Assembly: GCF_000149955.1 (NCBI RefSeq)
Contig: NC_031000.1
Span: 919,813-983,812 of the forward strand
Length of the DNA stretch: 64,000 nt
Source of the DNA: Fusarium oxysporum f. sp. lycopersici 4287
Taxonomy: Eukaryota > Ascomycota > Sordariomycetes > Hypocreales > Nectriaceae
Direction of reading: 5' to 3'
The translations under genes and the position numbers were made by a program. Positions within the stretch are counted from its first letter, which is position 1, and each line of letters starts with the position of its first letter. Below the pieces are notes generated by a model. The model did no database searches, was not told the origin of the DNA, and was given only the letters and a program-made list of their open reading frames with translations. Below are positions 22,404 through 32,625 of the stretch, piece after piece.

Positions 22404-23178
22404 CAAAAGAAGCTTTTAAAATATAGTAGATAACCTTTATTCCCGAGCAATATAAGAGATTAAATCTTAAGGCAATTATACGCTGCCTACCGGAACTCTC
22501 GCTCCCTCGAGCTGCCCTGCACCATCTACTTGCAGTAAGATCCCTCTATGGGGATTTTACTGTATACCACGAACGATTCAACCACAATGACGCGCGGGTA
22601 ACTTGCTCGTGCGGATGACGCAAAGCACCTGACCATGTCTTCTACTGCAGGAAAGTACTGCGGCAGTGTCGAATAAGGCTTGTCCCCTTGCCGACTGCGG
22701 CAGTCAACCTTGCAATAGGAAGGAACTTCGATAAATACATCAAGTTAACCAAGTCAAGCGCCTTCTTTGAAAGGATATGCACTCGTTACTAAACGAGGCA
22801 GATCGGAGATGTATTTGCATCTCCTCCTCTCCTTCTATCTTTCTTTCCCTTCTGTTTCTTTATTTTTTTTCTTTATTCTCATGGGCTCGGCCGCGTCGTG
22901 CGGTCATGCCGCCGCCCTCTCCCCAGTCTCACTAAAGACTGACTGATATAGCGGCTACCGCTATGATAGCCGACCTGGTCATCCCGCTGACGGGTAACAG
23001 GCTCGACAGGACGCGCTTTTGAGCCGATGATATGCTGGATAGTGGTCCGTTCTGTAATTTGCGAATGCTTTACGTAGATTTTAGCACTAGAGACTCTAAC
23101 TCAGCACGTCCTGTGCCCCAATAGGGGACTTTACGGGCCTCACGGCCCCCGGACGAAAAATATACATACATACATAAC
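22404..23178 (+). pseudogene. LINE ORF2 C-terminus and 3' UTR
   Basis: Reads HERFNHNDARVTCSCG with a stop, then KAPDHVFYCRKV, the Cys/His motif at the C-terminus of Tad-like ORF2. The coding part ends near 22793. The 3' UTR has a long pyrimidine tract (22822-22879) and ends in short ATAC repeats, a tail common in fungal LINEs. Confidence 0.7.
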
Positions 23179-23220
23179 GTACGCGATAAGCTTGTGGCAC
23201 AGATAAGCATGTGGCACAAA
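23178..23220 (+). repeat. Orphan transposon terminus of the ACGTAC-GATAAGC family
   Basis: ACGTACGCGATAAGC followed by TGTGGCACA, GATAAGCA and TGTGGCACA again. This is the same terminal layout as in the elements at 41833-44353 and 55209-55231. No matching opposite end was found nearby. Confidence 0.6.
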
Positions 23221-23225
23221 ACTCC

Positions 23226-23860
23226 TCTGCTAAATTAGGGTGTGATAGAAGTCGCCGCGATATTCACTTTGACAAATTGCAATATTGCAGATATGGTATC
23301 CGAAGGTAGTCTACTGTAAACTACGCACCTCAGGCCGCTTCCTCTTCTTCTTCTCATAGTCGTTGACCTCCGTAAGAGGGCTCCATTTCGGGCTTTTGTT
23401 CTTAGCTGCACCTGCTGACATTCTAGTCCTACGTACCAGAAGCAATTATCTTCTAAGGGCCCAACAGGCCGGAATTAGGTCACGATGACGGGTCATAGTC
23501 AATTAAAATGCAAAGAACAAGAGGTACTTCTACCGCCTCCTAAATTATGCGGTGGTATAAGTACCAGCAGGTCTCATCATTACAAATCGGTACATCACGC
23601 ACCTTGCACCTATCCCATCGAGTGCTGACTGACGCCAGATACAATGTGAGATACGCACGAATACAATGGGGTGAGTGTATCCAAGTGGAGCAGAATGTTG
23701 TGATGTTATTGATCGTCGACTTGATTCTTTGATCAGTCTGTCCGTGAGGGGTTTCACCCCTCTTTTGGATACAAGAATAATATTGCAATAAGGGAAGTGG
23801 AGCGAATTCCTGTTGGATTAGTGATAGCGCCTCGATAAAAGAAACATGTATTTTGTGGGT
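23226..23860. repeat. Degenerate dispersed repeats
   Basis: About 23499-23620 resembles 28013-28130 (inside the MITE at 27959-28392), sharing CAATTAAAATGCAA and a TTACAAATCG block. About 23226-23290 is another partial match to the same element. About 23649-23810 resembles 50352-50690 (LTR-like, sharing GTCGACTTGATTCTTT and GATCAGTCTGTC). A short minus-strand patch at 23348-23421 reads MSAGAAKNKSPKW and could be coding, but no gene model follows. Confidence 0.55.
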
Positions 23861-23862
23861 CC

Positions 23863-24155
23863 CCGGATATATCAATACCGGGTAGCGGGGAAAACACCTA
23901 AAAGGACAGAAGAAGAAAAAAAGAGCTTCTGGGGACGAGATTGATCCTCAAATGTGAAAATCAACCCTATTTTAATTGGATATTAACCCTACTCGCGTAT
24001 CTAACACGGATATATTATACCGGGTGGCAGGGGAAATCACCTGGAAGGATAGAACAGAGACAGAAGAAGAACGAGCTCTTAGGGCCTAGATTGACCCTTA
24101 AGTGTGAAAATTAACCTTATTTTAACTGGACATCGACCCTACTCTCGTATCCAAA
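23863..24155. repeat. Tandem duplication, period about 144 bp, two copies
   Basis: 23863-24005 and 24007-24155 align throughout: CGGATATAT, ACCGGGT, GACAGAAGAAGAA, GTGAAAATYAACC, TATTTTAA and ACCCTACTC blocks in the same order, diverged mostly by transitions. Non-coding. Confidence 0.75.
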
Positions 24156-24520
24156 AATTCCCAACCGTCTATCTAACACTTAGCTACCCCACTTCTAATG
24201 CACACAAATGCACCCAATCCATCTACGACGTCGCCAAGTGGATTCGGTGAATTAGCCAATTCATTGAGATTGTGTCAGTGGAGTGGACGGTGGAATCTAC
24301 GAGTGGATTCACTACGTGGATTGGGTGGAGTGGCTTTCAACCCTGAACTGTTGGAAAATCCGGGAATCCCCCTTCCCTTCAGGATTCAGACTATTAGTCT
24401 GAAAGTCCTAGATTTAAAGTTTAAAGTCCTAGATACAATTATCTAGAGATATAAACCCGAGAATAACTCTCAGCTCAATAAGAAACAACTAAGTTTCATA
24501 AAATATATTTTCACCCAGCA
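24156..24520. other. Non-coding region with a small foldback
   Basis: CACCCAATCCA at about 24211 is inverted at about 24318-24328, so 24210-24330 can fold back. GACTATTAGTC at 24389-24399 is a perfect palindrome. No gene seen. Confidence 0.35.
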
Positions 24521-24528
24521 CTACTGCG

Positions 24529-25125
24529 TAGGGTTCCGTTTTTGACCGTCAAAAACCGTTCTTGACCGTCAAATTCCTAAAGGGGGTTTTTGGCGGTAAT
24601 TTACGTCAAAAACTCTCCCATTTTAGGCTTAGTGAGTGGCCATATTAGGATTAGCTGGTGTACGGAATAGGTTTAGCGCGTCAAATAACCGATGCAGCAC
24701 ACAAATTATCACCAAATTCCCTTCTGCGCTCTGTTCCTTCACAGCGTTCCTTTAGTGCTACGAACTACCTTCATTGTAAGCTTCGGAATCGGCTTAGTCC
24801 ACTTAGCACCGATAAGGTCACTTTCATCTATATGAACAGTCGGGTGCTAAAGAGGCTCAAGACGGTCAAAGATAATCCGGCAGAACCGAATGGTTGGGAG
24901 ACAGTTGACGTTGCTTGGCTGATAAAGATAGAAAACGCCTTCCAAGACTCCATTGTTGTGGATGGCTGGGGTTGGGAAGAGACCGATATGGAAAATAGTG
25001 GAGATGAAATGGGCATTGGCCAATGAGAGGTTTTTGACATGCAAAATACCTCGAGGTTTCTGACGTCAAAAACCTTGGTCAGATAGGTAAATTACCGTTC
25101 GGTAAATTACCTCGACGGAACCCTA
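24529..25125 (+). mobile_element. 597-bp hAT-derived element with 8-bp target duplication
   Basis: Bounded by TAGGGTTCCGT and its inverse ACGGAACCCTA and flanked by the identical 8-mer CTACTGCG at 24521-24528 and 25126-25133. An 8-bp duplication is the hallmark of hAT elements. Inside is a fragment of the C-terminal part of a hAT-like transposase. It is an internally deleted, non-autonomous copy. Confidence 0.88.
24658..25026 (+). pseudogene. hAT-type transposase C-terminal fragment
   Basis: Open frame of about 122 codons with no initiating ATG at its start. The segment with RSFSATNYLH and RNRLSPLSTDK resembles the dimerisation region at the end of hAT transposases, followed by an acidic tail. 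The N-terminal DNA-binding and DDE parts are missing. Confidence 0.65.
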
Positions 25126-25133
25126 CTACTGCG

Positions 25134-25684
25134 CAATATAAACAACATGAACTCGCCCAATCCCAGGCAACGTTATTCCAAAACGCAAGCCGCGTAAGCC
25201 ACTATATGTCAGCTATTTAAGTCAAGGTCGCCTGCGAACGATAATTAGGCCAGGTGGGAGAGGTGACCCTTGAATGGGGACGGCGAACCGAGCACTGTAT
25301 ACTTGTGACGAGCGTCCTGGAGATGCGCGACTTGACCCTTACAGGGTCGCTGTGTAATCCCATTGTAAGCTCAAACAGTCGCTCCAAAAATCCGGTGAAG
25401 TCTGTATATTTTCCATTCTATTTAGTTGTGATATAGGCTCCGTCCTCCTCCCCCTCTGTGTTTATCATCCGATTCGCCACTTGCTGAGACAGTGTCTGTC
25501 TTCATAATATTCGGTCTATCAAGACTAAATATCTCTCGGGCACTTCTAAGTAATAAGGATACCATCTTAAAGTACAAGGCTAGGCTATCTTAACTAAATA
25601 AGAGTAAGTAGAGTAACCTCTCGCTTGAATGGATTATAATATACGGCGATACTGACATATTCTCGGCAGCTTCCACTATTATGC
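25134..25684. other. Intergenic region, 3' of the MFS gene
   Basis: No gene or repeat recognised. AT-rich towards 25684. Confidence 0.5.
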
Positions 25685-27307
25685 TCATTGATATACCATA
25701 TTCTGAACATACTGCCAGTACCTTGGCGCAGCCTTTCGACGCAAACTCTTGCCCTTCCAAATCATAAGCAGAAAGGTACTAGTACATCCCAAAGATAAAA
25801 GTCCCGCCATGATGAAGCAGTCCTGCAGACCCATGTTAACATACCAAGGAGTGATACCATACGAAATAGCGAACCCCAATGTATTGCGGATGATGATGAT
25901 AGACGTAGTGGTATCACCGCTGATATCCTTGAAACAGTCGACGTTATAAGACAGAGCTATTGATCCGCCTGTAACACAGCTGAACGTGAGGACCACCAGG
26001 CCAATTGCCAATCCAATCCAGGGAATATGCTTGTCAGCACCGACGCCCCAGACTATAAGGCCGACACAAGACAACAGGGCAGATAACGCCAATGGCCAAA
26101 GTCTGTGCTCAGGCTCTCTTATACCATTGTTGCGACGAGCCAGTGACAGAGCGATGCGATCGGCGACAATTCCAGACCACAAACAGCCCAAGGCAGCGCC
26201 AATGATGGGCCCAACATACATCAAGCCTACCATGCTGGTGGACCAATTGTAAGGCGATGTGCTAAGGATCGGACTCGTAGTGGCGTTCAAAACATTGTAC
26301 CAACATAAGTTAATGCCGTATATAAAACCGGCCCAGGCGACGTTTGGGAACAGAACCATGAGCGGAAGCGGTGCCAACATGGACTTAAACATATTCTTCT
26401 TGTTTGGTCTGCCATCTTTCTTGACAAAGAGCACAAGGTGAGCGGTGAGACTCTTCTTAGGGTGTACAGTCCCCTCCTCCTGGTCGTTGCCGATGGTGGT
26501 AGTAATTTTCTTATCATTGGCAGTAGGTGCTCGTTGAAGGTTTCCGGATTCCCCTCCATCTTCTCCCTCACCCTTTGTTGGCTGAACTTGATCCTCAAGA
26601 CCCTCAAATGTTGGACGGAAGTAGATAGTCTCTTCCATGAAGAGGAAAAGAATGAGAAAGGAAAAAGCAGCAAAGATTGCCCCGAAATGCATTGTCCATC
26701 GCCAACCGTAGGCATCGGCAAAGAAACCTGCAACCAAGGGAGCAAGGAAGTTAGAGCCAAATAGAGTGAAGACGTATAAACTCATCCACGTTCCTCTTTC
26801 ATGCGCAAAGAAGATGTCGGGTATGCTGACTTCAGGTAGTGACTCGATAGGCGACACGAAGAATCCGAGAAGGATACGATGAGCGTACCATTCCCCAGCT
26901 GATCGTGAATATGAGGTCCACACCATCAGAGGAACGGTAATAATGGTAGAAATGAGATAAACACCACGTCTGCCATAGGTTAGGGCGATAGGTTGCCAAA
27001 AAAGACAACCCCAACCAAGAAGGAGAAACATTACGCCTGTGCCTTGTACCAAGTCGGCTGTAGAAATACCGGTGTCTTGGGTGATGTCTGCTAGGACGGA
27101 GTACTGCAAAGTAACAGGAAGTCCAACACCGAGTGTATAGACGAGGACCATTGTTGCTGAGAGGTATTTGCGACGTTTGCTCCAATTGAGCGGGTCTTCG
27201 GGGTCATCGCTGGGACGTGGGATAAGCTCAATGTCGTTGCCATCGCCAAGGTCAGAGTCAACAAGGTGGACGGTGCCGGGGATAACCTCTGGGTAGGCCT
27301 GTGCCAT
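25685..27307 (-). CDS. Major facilitator superfamily transporter
   Basis: Intronless ORF of 540 aa with a cytoplasmic N-terminus containing DPEDPLNWSKRRK, a signature of fungal drug:H+ antiporter-type MFS proteins. About 12 hydrophobic segments follow in two halves (roughly residues 45-235 and 305-525), split by a charged loop of about 70 residues. The loop between segments 2 and 3 reads LTYGRRGVYL, close to the MFS motif A. Location would be the plasma membrane; the substrate cannot be told from sequence. It is divergent from the amidase at 28657 with about 1.35 kb between them, into which a MITE has inserted. Confidence 0.88.
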   Translation of the reverse strand: MAQAYPEVIPGTVHLVDSDLGDGNDIELIPRPSDDPEDPLNWSKRRKYLSATMVLVYTLGVGLPVTLQYSVLADITQDTGISTADLVQGTGVMFLLLGWGCLFWQPIALTYGRRGVYLISTIITVPLMVWTSYSRSAGEWYAHRILLGFFVSPIESLPEVSIPDIFFAHERGTWMSLYVFTLFGSNFLAPLVAGFFADAYGWRWTMHFGAIFAAFSFLILFLFMEETIYFRPTFEGLEDQVQPTKGEGEDGGESGNLQRAPTANDKKITTTIGNDQEEGTVHPKKSLTAHLVLFVKKDGRPNKKNMFKSMLAPLPLMVLFPNVAWAGFIYGINLCWYNVLNATTSPILSTSPYNWSTSMVGLMYVGPIIGAALGCLWSGIVADRIALSLARRNNGIREPEHRLWPLALSALLSCVGLIVWGVGADKHIPWIGLAIGLVVLTFSCVTGGSIALSYNVDCFKDISGDTTTSIIIIRNTLGFAISYGITPWYVNMGLQDCFIMAGLLSLGCTSTFLLMIWKGKSLRRKAAPRYWQYVQNMVYQ

Positions 27308-27956
27308 ATTGAAAGCAAAATAATGAGATTTTGTATGTTAGCCGTGTACTTGTATTGCGAATGTCAAGATGCTATAAAGGCTTCTATAACGACTTCAAAT
27401 AATAATACCAGAACAGGTCTATTTATGCATTTCTTTTAGCCCAAGTCTTAATCTCTGTCCAGTGTGGTCCCCTGCTCGCTTAGAAGATACCTGTAGACGG
27501 GCGAAAGGAAAAATACGACTGAAGAACATTCAAACGGATAAGTCAGCCTCCACACAATGAATATCATAGCTTCAATTATAGTTTAGAATTTTTACCTGTT
27601 TAGGCATTTTTAATCGAGCTCATCTGGTCGGCTCGCAGGGAAAAGCGGGGATGCTAGCACCGCCAATAAAGACCAGGTCACTGGGATTTGAAACGGCAAT
27701 TTCCACTCTTTCTGTGGATCCTACGTAGGGAGCCCTTGCTCTGAGCGGACTGATATGTAGCGTAAGGGGTGGGTAACGGAGTATGGCACACCGCCGTACA
27801 CTTGGTGGCTGGGGTGTACGAAGCTAGCCTTCTTAAAATATAGCGCTCGATGATGGGGGGAAGTGTGAGAATCTCGCCCATTCAAGTTGATGTCAAGGAC
27901 CTTAGAATCCTTTAGCGACGGTAAAAATTCACTAATTGGGAGGATATAGTCAGAAC
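27308..27956. other. Upstream region of the MFS gene
   Basis: No coding signal. Shared with the amidase promoter side. Confidence 0.4.
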
Positions 27957-27958
27957 TA

Positions 27959-28392
27959 TCCCCTCAATTGTCGAAATGCTCCCGCCAGGTCACTCCAGGG
28001 ATGTCTGCCCAATTAAAATGCAAGAATTGAGAGTACATTATTCCCTACCTAAATTAGCCTCTGATAGATGTTCCAACAATATTTGAGTTACAAATCGCGA
28101 CATCACACTGCTCACCCCCAAATTGGTTGATGCCTCTTCCTCTTTAATTGAGACCTCTTCTTATTATTGCTGACCGGCGCCAAAGGCTTCCTTAAGCTTT
28201 TTAACCTTGGCTGCCCAACCCGCTGGCCCTGAAAAGCAACGCAATTAGCTTCTTTTTCCCCTTTGGACAAGTTTATGCTGTGCCATAGGCGTAAATTCGT
28301 CTCAGGTCTTGTAGGTTCTCCTCATGTACCTGTCATGTAACAGGGGCCATGTGGGGCAAGGACTTTCGGGAGCCTTTCGACAATTGAGGGGA
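27959..28392. mobile_element. 434-bp MITE with TA target duplication
   Basis: Ends in inverted TCCCCTCAATTGTCGAAA (about 25-bp TIRs with one mismatch), flanked by TA at 27957-27958 and 28393-28394, consistent with the Tc1/mariner superfamily. No coding capacity. Internal sequence has diverged relatives at about 23499-23620. It sits in the shared upstream region of the MFS transporter and the amidase. Confidence 0.75.
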
Positions 28393-28656
28393 TAATAACT
28401 ACATATTATTCGATGATCTCATCTTTCGTCCGAACTGCGGGGTGGATCATGATTTTGGTATCTATTTAGGCGACAGATTAGGAAAAAAACCCGGGTCAAG
28501 GGAAGCTTGGTAACCCTAACCTCAATCATGAGAACGTAAATGCATCGTCTCGGCCAGAAGGAATCCGCCAATTGCACGTATATATCCAGCATTCGGCGAA
28601 ATCTTGTAATTCGCCATTGTTTCTCATCCAACTTCCAAACAAGACTACCAACCATC

Positions 28657-30321
28657 ATGCCGTCTAAACAACTTTCTGTTATCCAGGCAATGCCTTTGAA
28701 GTCCGGCTCCCCCGCTTATGAGGCATTCAGGACATCCATGCTCCAAGAGTTTGGCAGCAATGTCCCGCAAGAACTGCGTCTCCCGCAACCTCTCATCGAT
28801 AATCCCCCAAAGGATGTGACTGGAATTCCCAGCTCCTGCGGCATACTGTCAAACGAGGAGCTTGAAATTACAGAAAACTATGATGCTACAGCGCTCGCTG
28901 CGGCCATCGCGTCCAGAAAGTTTACAGCTGTAGCTGTCGTCACCGCTTTTTCGAAGAGAGCTATTATTGCCCATCAGCTTACTTGCTGTTTAACCCAATG
29001 GTTTATGGAAGAGGCCGTACAGGCTGCCCAACTCCTCGATAACTACCTTACTGAAACTGGCAAGACCGTTGGCCCTCTGCATGGCGTACCAATCAGTATC
29101 AAGGAGCATATGCCGATCAAGAACCAATGGTCTAGTGTCGGATTCCTGGCTACTCGCAGATTGGATAAAGAGGATTGTCAGATGACAGCTATACTTCGTC
29201 AAGCTGGGGCAATCTTCTATTGTAAAACTAATCAACCGCAAGCTATCATGCACCTGGAGACTACGTCTCCTTGGGGACGAACGCTTAATCCTCTCAACAT
29301 CAACCTCTCGGCTGGAGGGTCAACAGGCGGCGAAGCTGCTCTTATAGCTCTACGGGGCTCTGTCTTAGGAGTCGGTACAGACATCGGAGGGAGTGTCCGT
29401 GGACCGGCTGGGTTCTGCGGCATCTATGGCCTCAAGACAACGTCTTATTTATTTCCTCAGAGAGACTTCTTACCAGGAGGATTTGCCGCTGAACTCAATA
29501 TCCTCTGCTCAGCTGGGCCGATGTGCACCACGCTGCGGGACGTTGATCTCCTTATGTCGGTCATCTCTAATACTTGTCCTTGGTTGAAAGACCCACGCCT
29601 TATTCCTATTCCGTGGAATAGCTACTCGGCGGAAAAGAAGTCACTCAAGATTGGGATCATGATGACTGATGGTGTTATTACACCACAGCCCCCGGTGATG
29701 AGAGCACTCAAGTGGGCACTTAGCGAGTTACGCTCTAAAGGGTTCGATGTCAAAACATTTCAGCCTTATCAGACAGAAGAGGCAATGAAGAACATTCGTC
29801 TTGCCTACTGGCCCGACGGAGGCAAAGCGGTAAAGGGTTACCTTGAAGCCAAGCAAGAGCCTATGCATGACTTGACACAGTGGATTATCAAGGACGCTGA
29901 AGGCCCTGGGCTTGATACCAGTGGCATCCTAAAGCTTCGCGTAGCCCGTGATGATTTTAGGTGTCGCTTTGCCGAGCACTGGGAGTCTCAAGATGTTGAC
30001 TTTGTCATTTGTCCTGTATTCGTTGGGCCAGCTTGCTCTCACGAAACAGCTTTTTACTGGAATTACACAGCCTTTTGGAACTACGTGGACTATCCTGGCA
30101 TCGTCATACCTACACCTGTCAAGGCTGGCGCAAAAGGAAGCGAGGATTATCCAGCGGATAGTGTCCCTTTGAGCAAGGATGAGGAACACGTGAGAATGTT
30201 ATGGTCTACAGGAGATTTCGAGGGAGCGCCTATCAACTTGCAGATTGTGGCGAGAAAGTACCATGATAATGATTTGTTTGCGGCTGCTACTGAGATTGAT
30301 AAGGCCATTAATCATCGCTGA
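28657..30321 (+). CDS. Amidase signature family hydrolase
   Basis: I choose ATG 28657 (554 aa). The upstream in-frame ATG at 28540 adds 39 residues that do not resemble the family. The Ser-cisSer-Lys triad is intact: K149 in PISIKEHM, S222 in AGGSTGGEAAL and S246 in GTDIGGSVRGPA, with the usual spacing of 73 and 24. Members hydrolyse carboxylic amides to acid plus ammonia; acetamidase-like enzymes supply nitrogen, but the substrate here is unknown. Intronless, no signal peptide, probably cytosolic. It is divergent from an MFS transporter, which could import or export its substrate (inference). Confidence 0.92.
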   Translation: MPSKQLSVIQAMPLKSGSPAYEAFRTSMLQEFGSNVPQELRLPQPLIDNPPKDVTGIPSSCGILSNEELEITENYDATALAAAIASRKFTAVAVVTAFSKRAIIAHQLTCCLTQWFMEEAVQAAQLLDNYLTETGKTVGPLHGVPISIKEHMPIKNQWSSVGFLATRRLDKEDCQMTAILRQAGAIFYCKTNQPQAIMHLETTSPWGRTLNPLNINLSAGGSTGGEAALIALRGSVLGVGTDIGGSVRGPAGFCGIYGLKTTSYLFPQRDFLPGGFAAELNILCSAGPMCTTLRDVDLLMSVISNTCPWLKDPRLIPIPWNSYSAEKKSLKIGIMMTDGVITPQPPVMRALKWALSELRSKGFDVKTFQPYQTEEAMKNIRLAYWPDGGKAVKGYLEAKQEPMHDLTQWIIKDAEGPGLDTSGILKLRVARDDFRCRFAEHWESQDVDFVICPVFVGPACSHETAFYWNYTAFWNYVDYPGIVIPTPVKAGAKGSEDYPADSVPLSKDEEHVRMLWSTGDFEGAPINLQIVARKYHDNDLFAAATEIDKAINHR

Positions 30322-31950
30322 GTGGCAGAGCGAGAAATAAATGTTTGTTCTAGGTAGCTGGATGTGATTGGTAGATTATAACACAACCAGAACATGATCG
30401 AATGAACCAAGGGTGCGTATGTACACCAGTCTCGCCATCGAATTCAATAGCCTTGCTTCACATTTCTGCGGTTCGTGGAGGTATTCCAGTGAGAGGTCAG
30501 CTTTTTGACGCCGAGGGCCAGTTGCTACCACCACCATCGCCACCGCCAGGTGCTGCGTGCCAAGATTAGTATGTTGATAGTTTAAATTCGGCGTACAACC
30601 ATTTTGAACCTCGTCAGGCGTTGGGAAGCAATTTAAGAATAAGGGTGATAGCTTCGATGTACTTTGGCAACGATATACCCTTAATGGTATACTAAATGAG
30701 AAGTAAATACTGAAAAACGTCTCATCGTCCAGTGCAGCTACGATCATATGACAACTGAGGGCTAACGGTACCAGCAATATTACTTAACCCATATTTACAA
30801 GCTGTACGTCCTGTCCGGTATCAAGACTCTATAACATACCACGGGTCTAAGCTGTTTGCCATCTCGCTTCCCAGATCTTCGTAACTATTTTCTGAATCGC
30901 GCCTTCTCTATAGTCATCGTCGTTTTGCTCGTAGCTGATGAGAAATCTTGCTTTTGGTATTCTAGCGCGGCGATAGTCTGGATTTTGCCGGATAACCTTT
31001 ATTCCACGAAGTGTTTATCTGCAATTACTACAGGGACTGGGCGAGTCCGTCAAGCCTGGACTATGACATGCGATAAAACTATTGTACTAATATCGGCAAT
31101 ATCTATGCATCAAAAGAAGTCATTAGAGAGATTGAAAGTCCCCTTATCAGGATAATATTACATCGTATACAGACATTATGGTATGCCGCCGCTGTCTTCG
31201 TTGTAGGGCGAGATAAACAGTCTAGGCACCATGACCACCTCAAATTCATAGTGCAAGTAGGAGAACTCAAATGACCATCATAGCACGATTACCGCAGTCT
31301 GTATAAAAGATAATGTAGAGCAAGACTCATGTAAAATTCTTCGTCTCCTAGCACACGGCAGATTTTTGCCACGGGTAATACCGGTAATACCGAAACTGTA
31401 TGGAAAGGGATCTAAGGCACCATTTGTGGAAGTTGACGTTGCTCTCGTGATACCTGTGTAGCATACTCTTTCTTTCTGACGCATAAATAGACTGTATCTG
31501 AGAAGGTTTTGTCTTAACAAGAGGCAAATGTATAGGAACACAGCGTGCTATTCGACAGGTCGTCACATGCATTAAGATGAGACATGTCGCTTAATTTAGT
31601 GCTTAAATGTAGGGTACATAATTTGCGTTCTTGCTTCAAAACTATCTTCAAGTAGAAGTAAAAACATTGCCGGATGCCTATGTTTTAGTGCGTCCGCTGA
31701 CCCTACGCTAGTTGCAGCTATAGGCTGGTTTGGAGAAGAAGAGAATCCTGTGGATGGCACTTTTACTGAGATTAAAAACGGGCTATATCGGGATTAGAGC
31801 TAAAGAAAGGTTTCCCTCTCGATTTTTACCAAAAGCCCGCCCTCCCTACAGTCTTAACACAGCTTAAACTCCTAATTGAATAGCTTTTCCTTCGAAACAT
31901 CTCTGCTTTAAAATCAGGTCTCTCGACATCCCTTAGACCATGCAGCGGTC
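30322..31950. other. Gene-poor region of about 1.6 kb
   Basis: Short frames only, none with codon use or motifs I can support. No repeat recognised. Confidence 0.4.
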
Positions 31951-32625
31951 ATGAATGAAAGCAGCACGCGCATTCAGCAAGCCCCGAACAGAACCATACC
32001 ATTGTCGACGAACGCTCTCAAACTATGTCTTTGCAATCGCTCGCATGTTCGGAAGGAGGCAGATTTATCCTCCTACAAACAGCCAATGAGGCCCATCCAA
32101 AGTATGGCAGAGGTTGGGCTCACCAACTCTCAACCGCGTATGCCAAACAACAGAGCAGAAAGCTCTCATCACATTCGCTCACCGAATCCGCCGTCGACAG
32201 CACGACAGCCAGAATCGAGAAAATTGGTACAACAATGGACGACTTCAAGACGTGCAAACACGAAGACCTATCCGGTAAGAAGCTACTCGGTCTCTCGTAG
32301 CCGTTCCGATGCCGCAGCCCAGCTAGCAAGGCCTTTCGATCGTCAAATAGACTTATTATCCAGCCGTGGGCGCACTCAGACGTCCTTGTTGGGTCACGGC
32401 TGTTATACACCACAAGCCCACGATATACGTCTTAAAGCGAGCGTGTTCGGGAAGAGCAAAGGAAATCCTCGCATTTTACGACCAAGGCATCAGCATCTTC
32501 CACAACAAGCTGTTGATAGTCTCGTCGAGGCATTTGTGGCACGATTGCAGAGATCTATAGAGGCTGAAAAAACTCATTCACAAATGAACAGCTACCGTGA
32601 TTGGATCAGCCATTTGTTAGGATAG
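31951..32625 (+). CDS. Small basic hypothetical protein
   Basis: ORF of 224 aa from ATG 31951, rich in Arg, Ser and Gln and predicted to be largely disordered. No known domain. Near its C-terminus, RHQHLPQQAVDSLVEAF resembles RCNHLPKRMVEALIASF at the end of the predicted protein 46909-47769, so the two may belong to one lineage-specific family. It may also be a chance frame. Confidence 0.4.
   Translation: MNESSTRIQQAPNRTIPLSTNALKLCLCNRSHVRKEADLSSYKQPMRPIQSMAEVGLTNSQPRMPNNRAESSHHIRSPNPPSTARQPESRKLVQQWTTSRRANTKTYPVRSYSVSRSRSDAAAQLARPFDRQIDLLSSRGRTQTSLLGHGCYTPQAHDIRLKASVFGKSKGNPRILRPRHQHLPQQAVDSLVEAFVARLQRSIEAEKTHSQMNSYRDWISHLLG

Larger units (their letters stand above)
15753..23178 (+). mobile_element. 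Decayed Tad-like LINE retrotransposon, split by a pogo-type element
   Basis: Order on the plus strand: gag-like ORF1 with CCHC zinc knuckles (15753-17185), ORF2 with AP-endonuclease start (17408-17864), pogo insertion (17865-19811), rest of the endonuclease motif, reverse transcriptase (to 21716), RNase H remnant (to 21993), gap, Cys/His C-terminus (22404-22793), 3' UTR ending in ATACATACATACAT at 23161-23175. This is the layout of Tad1-clade LINEs of filamentous fungi. Stops in ORF1, in the RNase H region and in the C-terminus, an internal deletion near 19965 and two gaps make it inactive. The exact 5' end is not defined. Confidence 0.88.

Noticed and set aside
28540..28656. N-terminal extension of the amidase
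   Set aside because: The 39 extra residues do not fit the family; the ATG at 28657 gives a normal length and an ACCATC-type context.
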